In this document: in pieces, positions 38,060-39,167 of the stretch | Numbering within the stretch: the first letter of the stretch is position 1 | How the letters are laid out: every line of letters starts with the position of its first letter | Assembly (NCBI RefSeq): GCF_004023625.1 | Contig: NZ_RPDJ01000057.1 | Span: 1 to 39,167, forward strand | Source: Streptomyces cavernae | GTDB taxonomy: Bacteria; Actinomycetota; Actinomycetes; Streptomycetales; Streptomycetaceae | Direction of reading: 5' to 3' | DNA length: 39,167 nucleotides | The notes under the pieces: model-generated | Databases searched by the model: none | The model's input: only the letters and a program-made list of their open reading frames with translations | What the model was told of the DNA's origin: nothing | Translations under genes and position numbers: made by a program

Positions 38060-38720
38060 CTGCGGTTGAACGTCGTCGTCTGGGCGTCGGTGGCGCAAGT
38101 GCGGTGACCTGGTCATTGACGCTGACGGGTGGTGCTCACTCGTTGCTGGCATAAGCGACGAAGAGCCATGCCATTCTCACGCCGACCACCAGCCCCGGAC
38201 CGCCAGTCCAGAAGCAACCTGCCTTTCCCGTAAGGTTGTTGACGGGCTGTTCCGGGCGGAATCTCTACCCCATCGTCTTCGTGTGACCGGCCGGGCGTGG
38301 AGGCCGTCGAGCGGGCGCGGGCTGGCGGGGGTGAGCGTCGTACGGCGCCGCGCCGAGGGCGTGGCCCGCGACGAACTTGTCGACGCGGGCCGGCAACGCG
38401 TCCGGGACGCGAGCGCGGTCAGGCGCGGGGGGCTGATGACGATGGTGTAAACGGTTCCGTCTCATGCCGACCGCCAGACTGCTCGAAAGCACCGTTGGGC
38501 GGACCACGGCGACGAAACCGGCGGAAGACACAAAGGCCCTACGGGCCTCCCACCAGCTACCACACACACCTCACGAGAACCGACCAAAGAAACCCGAGTA
38601 CAAGAAAAACGAGCCTTGAATTAGGTTCTGATATTCTACTTCACGACACAATGATTCCCTTTGGAGAACACCATCCGGAGAGAATCGGTACAGAATACCC
38701 AACACCCCACCAGAAAACAG
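38060..38720. other. Gene-poor stretch, becoming AT-rich after 38.57 kb
   Basis: I find no gene I can support on either strand. GC falls from typical Streptomyces values to about 40 percent at 38581-38640, unusual for this genome. An AGGCCC/GGGCCT stem with a TAC loop lies at 38534-38548. Low GC next to repeats fits an origin or regulatory spacer, or foreign DNA. Confidence 0.4.
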
Positions 38721-38930
38721 ATAATGTAACGCGAATGAATGCACCAGAAATGTACGCCGCCTTCTCGGCGAGTTACAGAATCCCTCTGTGAGGTTTCCTG
38801 TCACCTCTTTCAAGCATCGAATCTTTCAAAAGGTCCAGACCACTACTCCCATCACGTAGAGTAGCCGTTACGTAATTATGTACCGACCTTGAGAGCGTTA
38901 CACAATGGGTACACATTAGGGGTAGGAGGG

Positions 38931-38945
38931 GCGCCCGGAGGGCGC
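38931..38945. repeat. GGA-loop hairpin (GCGCCC/GGGCGC)
   Basis: Six perfectly paired bases around the three-base loop GGA. Streptomyces telomere palindromes use GCA or GGA loops; this one and the one at 39130 share that form. Confidence 0.5.
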
Positions 38946-39129
38946 TTGAACGCAAGTCAAGCTCCACCCTCGCCACCAGCAATTGAGCGCCCCAAGAGAT
39001 AAAACTGCAGCTCAGAGATATAAAGGAGCACCAAAGCTCGACCTGACGACACATCCTCAGAACGATGCCAGCCACTCCACAGTTATGTAACGCCAGCGGG
39101 GGCCGGTACCCGTTCCCTTTAGCTAGCCC

Positions 39130-39152
39130 GTAACGCTGCGGAGCGGCGTTAC
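39130..39152. repeat. GGA-loop hairpin built on the GTAACGC repeat
   Basis: Arms GTAACGCTGC and GCGGCGTTAC pair over ten positions with one T-G wobble, loop GGA. A third candidate, GTCGC then GGA then GC, begins at 39158 and is cut by the window edge. The arms contain the CGTTAC repeat, linking the palindrome to the tap/tpg-like operon's operator. Confidence 0.5.
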
Positions 39153-39167
39153 AAACCGTCGCGGAGC

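Larger units (their letters stand above)
38721..39152. repeat. Dispersed CGTTACATAAT-type repeats near right end
   Basis: Copies: ATAATGTAACG (38721-38731, inverse), CGTTACGTAAT followed by TATGTACCG (38866-38885), CGTTACACAAT (38896-38906), TTATGTAACG (39083-39092, inverse, followed by CCAGC as TCAGC follows the copy at 28.65 kb), CGTAACG (39129-39135) and GCGTTAC (39146-39152). The copy at 38896 lies between a possible -35 (TTGAGA, 38889-38894) and a -10 region around 38913, as an operator would. No other cluster of this motif was noticed in the window, only here and at 28.6 kb. Confidence 0.6.

Noticed and set aside
38265..38567. Minus-strand 100-codon frame after the caspase-NACHT gene
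   Set aside because: Its composition is Pro/Arg-rich without structure or motif, and competing frames look equally poor.
38571..39075. Two small minus-strand frames (80 and 100 codons) in the AT-rich end
   Set aside because: No good ribosome binding site, no codon bias like the neighbours, and they overlap the repeat and palindrome region.

Overview
The window reads as a Streptomyces-type actinomycete accessory region: very high GC with strong G/C third-codon bias, GTG starts, ATGA/GTGA overlaps within operons, and proteins typical of Streptomyces conflict islands. All calls come from reading the sequence; no database search was run.

Left part (1-8.9 kb): the visible end of a small coiled-coil protein gene faces an sbcDC pair whose SbcC is cut off just after its zinc hook. 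Divergent from sbcD is a four-gene operon: a coiled-coil protein (preceded by a truncated, promoter-bearing duplicate of itself), a Cas4/AddB-like Fe-S nuclease, a 499-residue protein of unknown function and an SF1 helicase. This resembles a Dna2 nuclease-helicase divided between two genes and is the best candidate here for an undescribed anti-invader system. A small zinc-ribbon protein lies opposite.

Middle (9.0-17.2 kb): a long Mrr-like endonuclease plus helical-repeat gene is interrupted by one in-frame amber codon. It is followed by a complete four-gene Qat anti-phage system (qatA KAP ATPase, qatB, qatC QueC-like, qatD TatD-like), convergent with the next block.

17.3-26.8 kb, minus strand: four overlapping genes encode an alpha/beta hydrolase, a caspase-VMAP protein, a MoxR AAA+ ATPase (one-base frameshift) and an 1800-residue protein. 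The last joins a vWA/SAV_2336-like region, an SF2 helicase, a trypsin-like protease, a nucleotide-cyclase-like domain, a coiled coil and a CHAT-like domain that has lost both catalytic residues. This is a vWA-MoxR-VMAP ternary conflict system, in which the AAA+/vWA pair probably gates the proteolytic effectors.

26.9-28.5 kb is decayed: an unidentified gene with a frameshift and a stop, HTH regulator remnants and a strong hairpin.

28.6-39.2 kb looks like a linear-replicon maintenance module with cargo. A two-gene operon encodes a 1045-residue telomere-associated (Tap)-like protein and a terminal-protein (Tpg)-like HTH protein. CGTTACATAAT-type repeats lie in front of it and again, around 10 kb away, in the gene-poor last 450 bp, which also holds GGA-loop palindromes of the Streptomyces telomere style. 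In between are a degraded AlbA_2/Schlafen-like gene, a second alpha/beta hydrolase and a caspase-NACHT-TPR protein. The caspase plus alpha/beta hydrolase pairing therefore occurs twice in the window.
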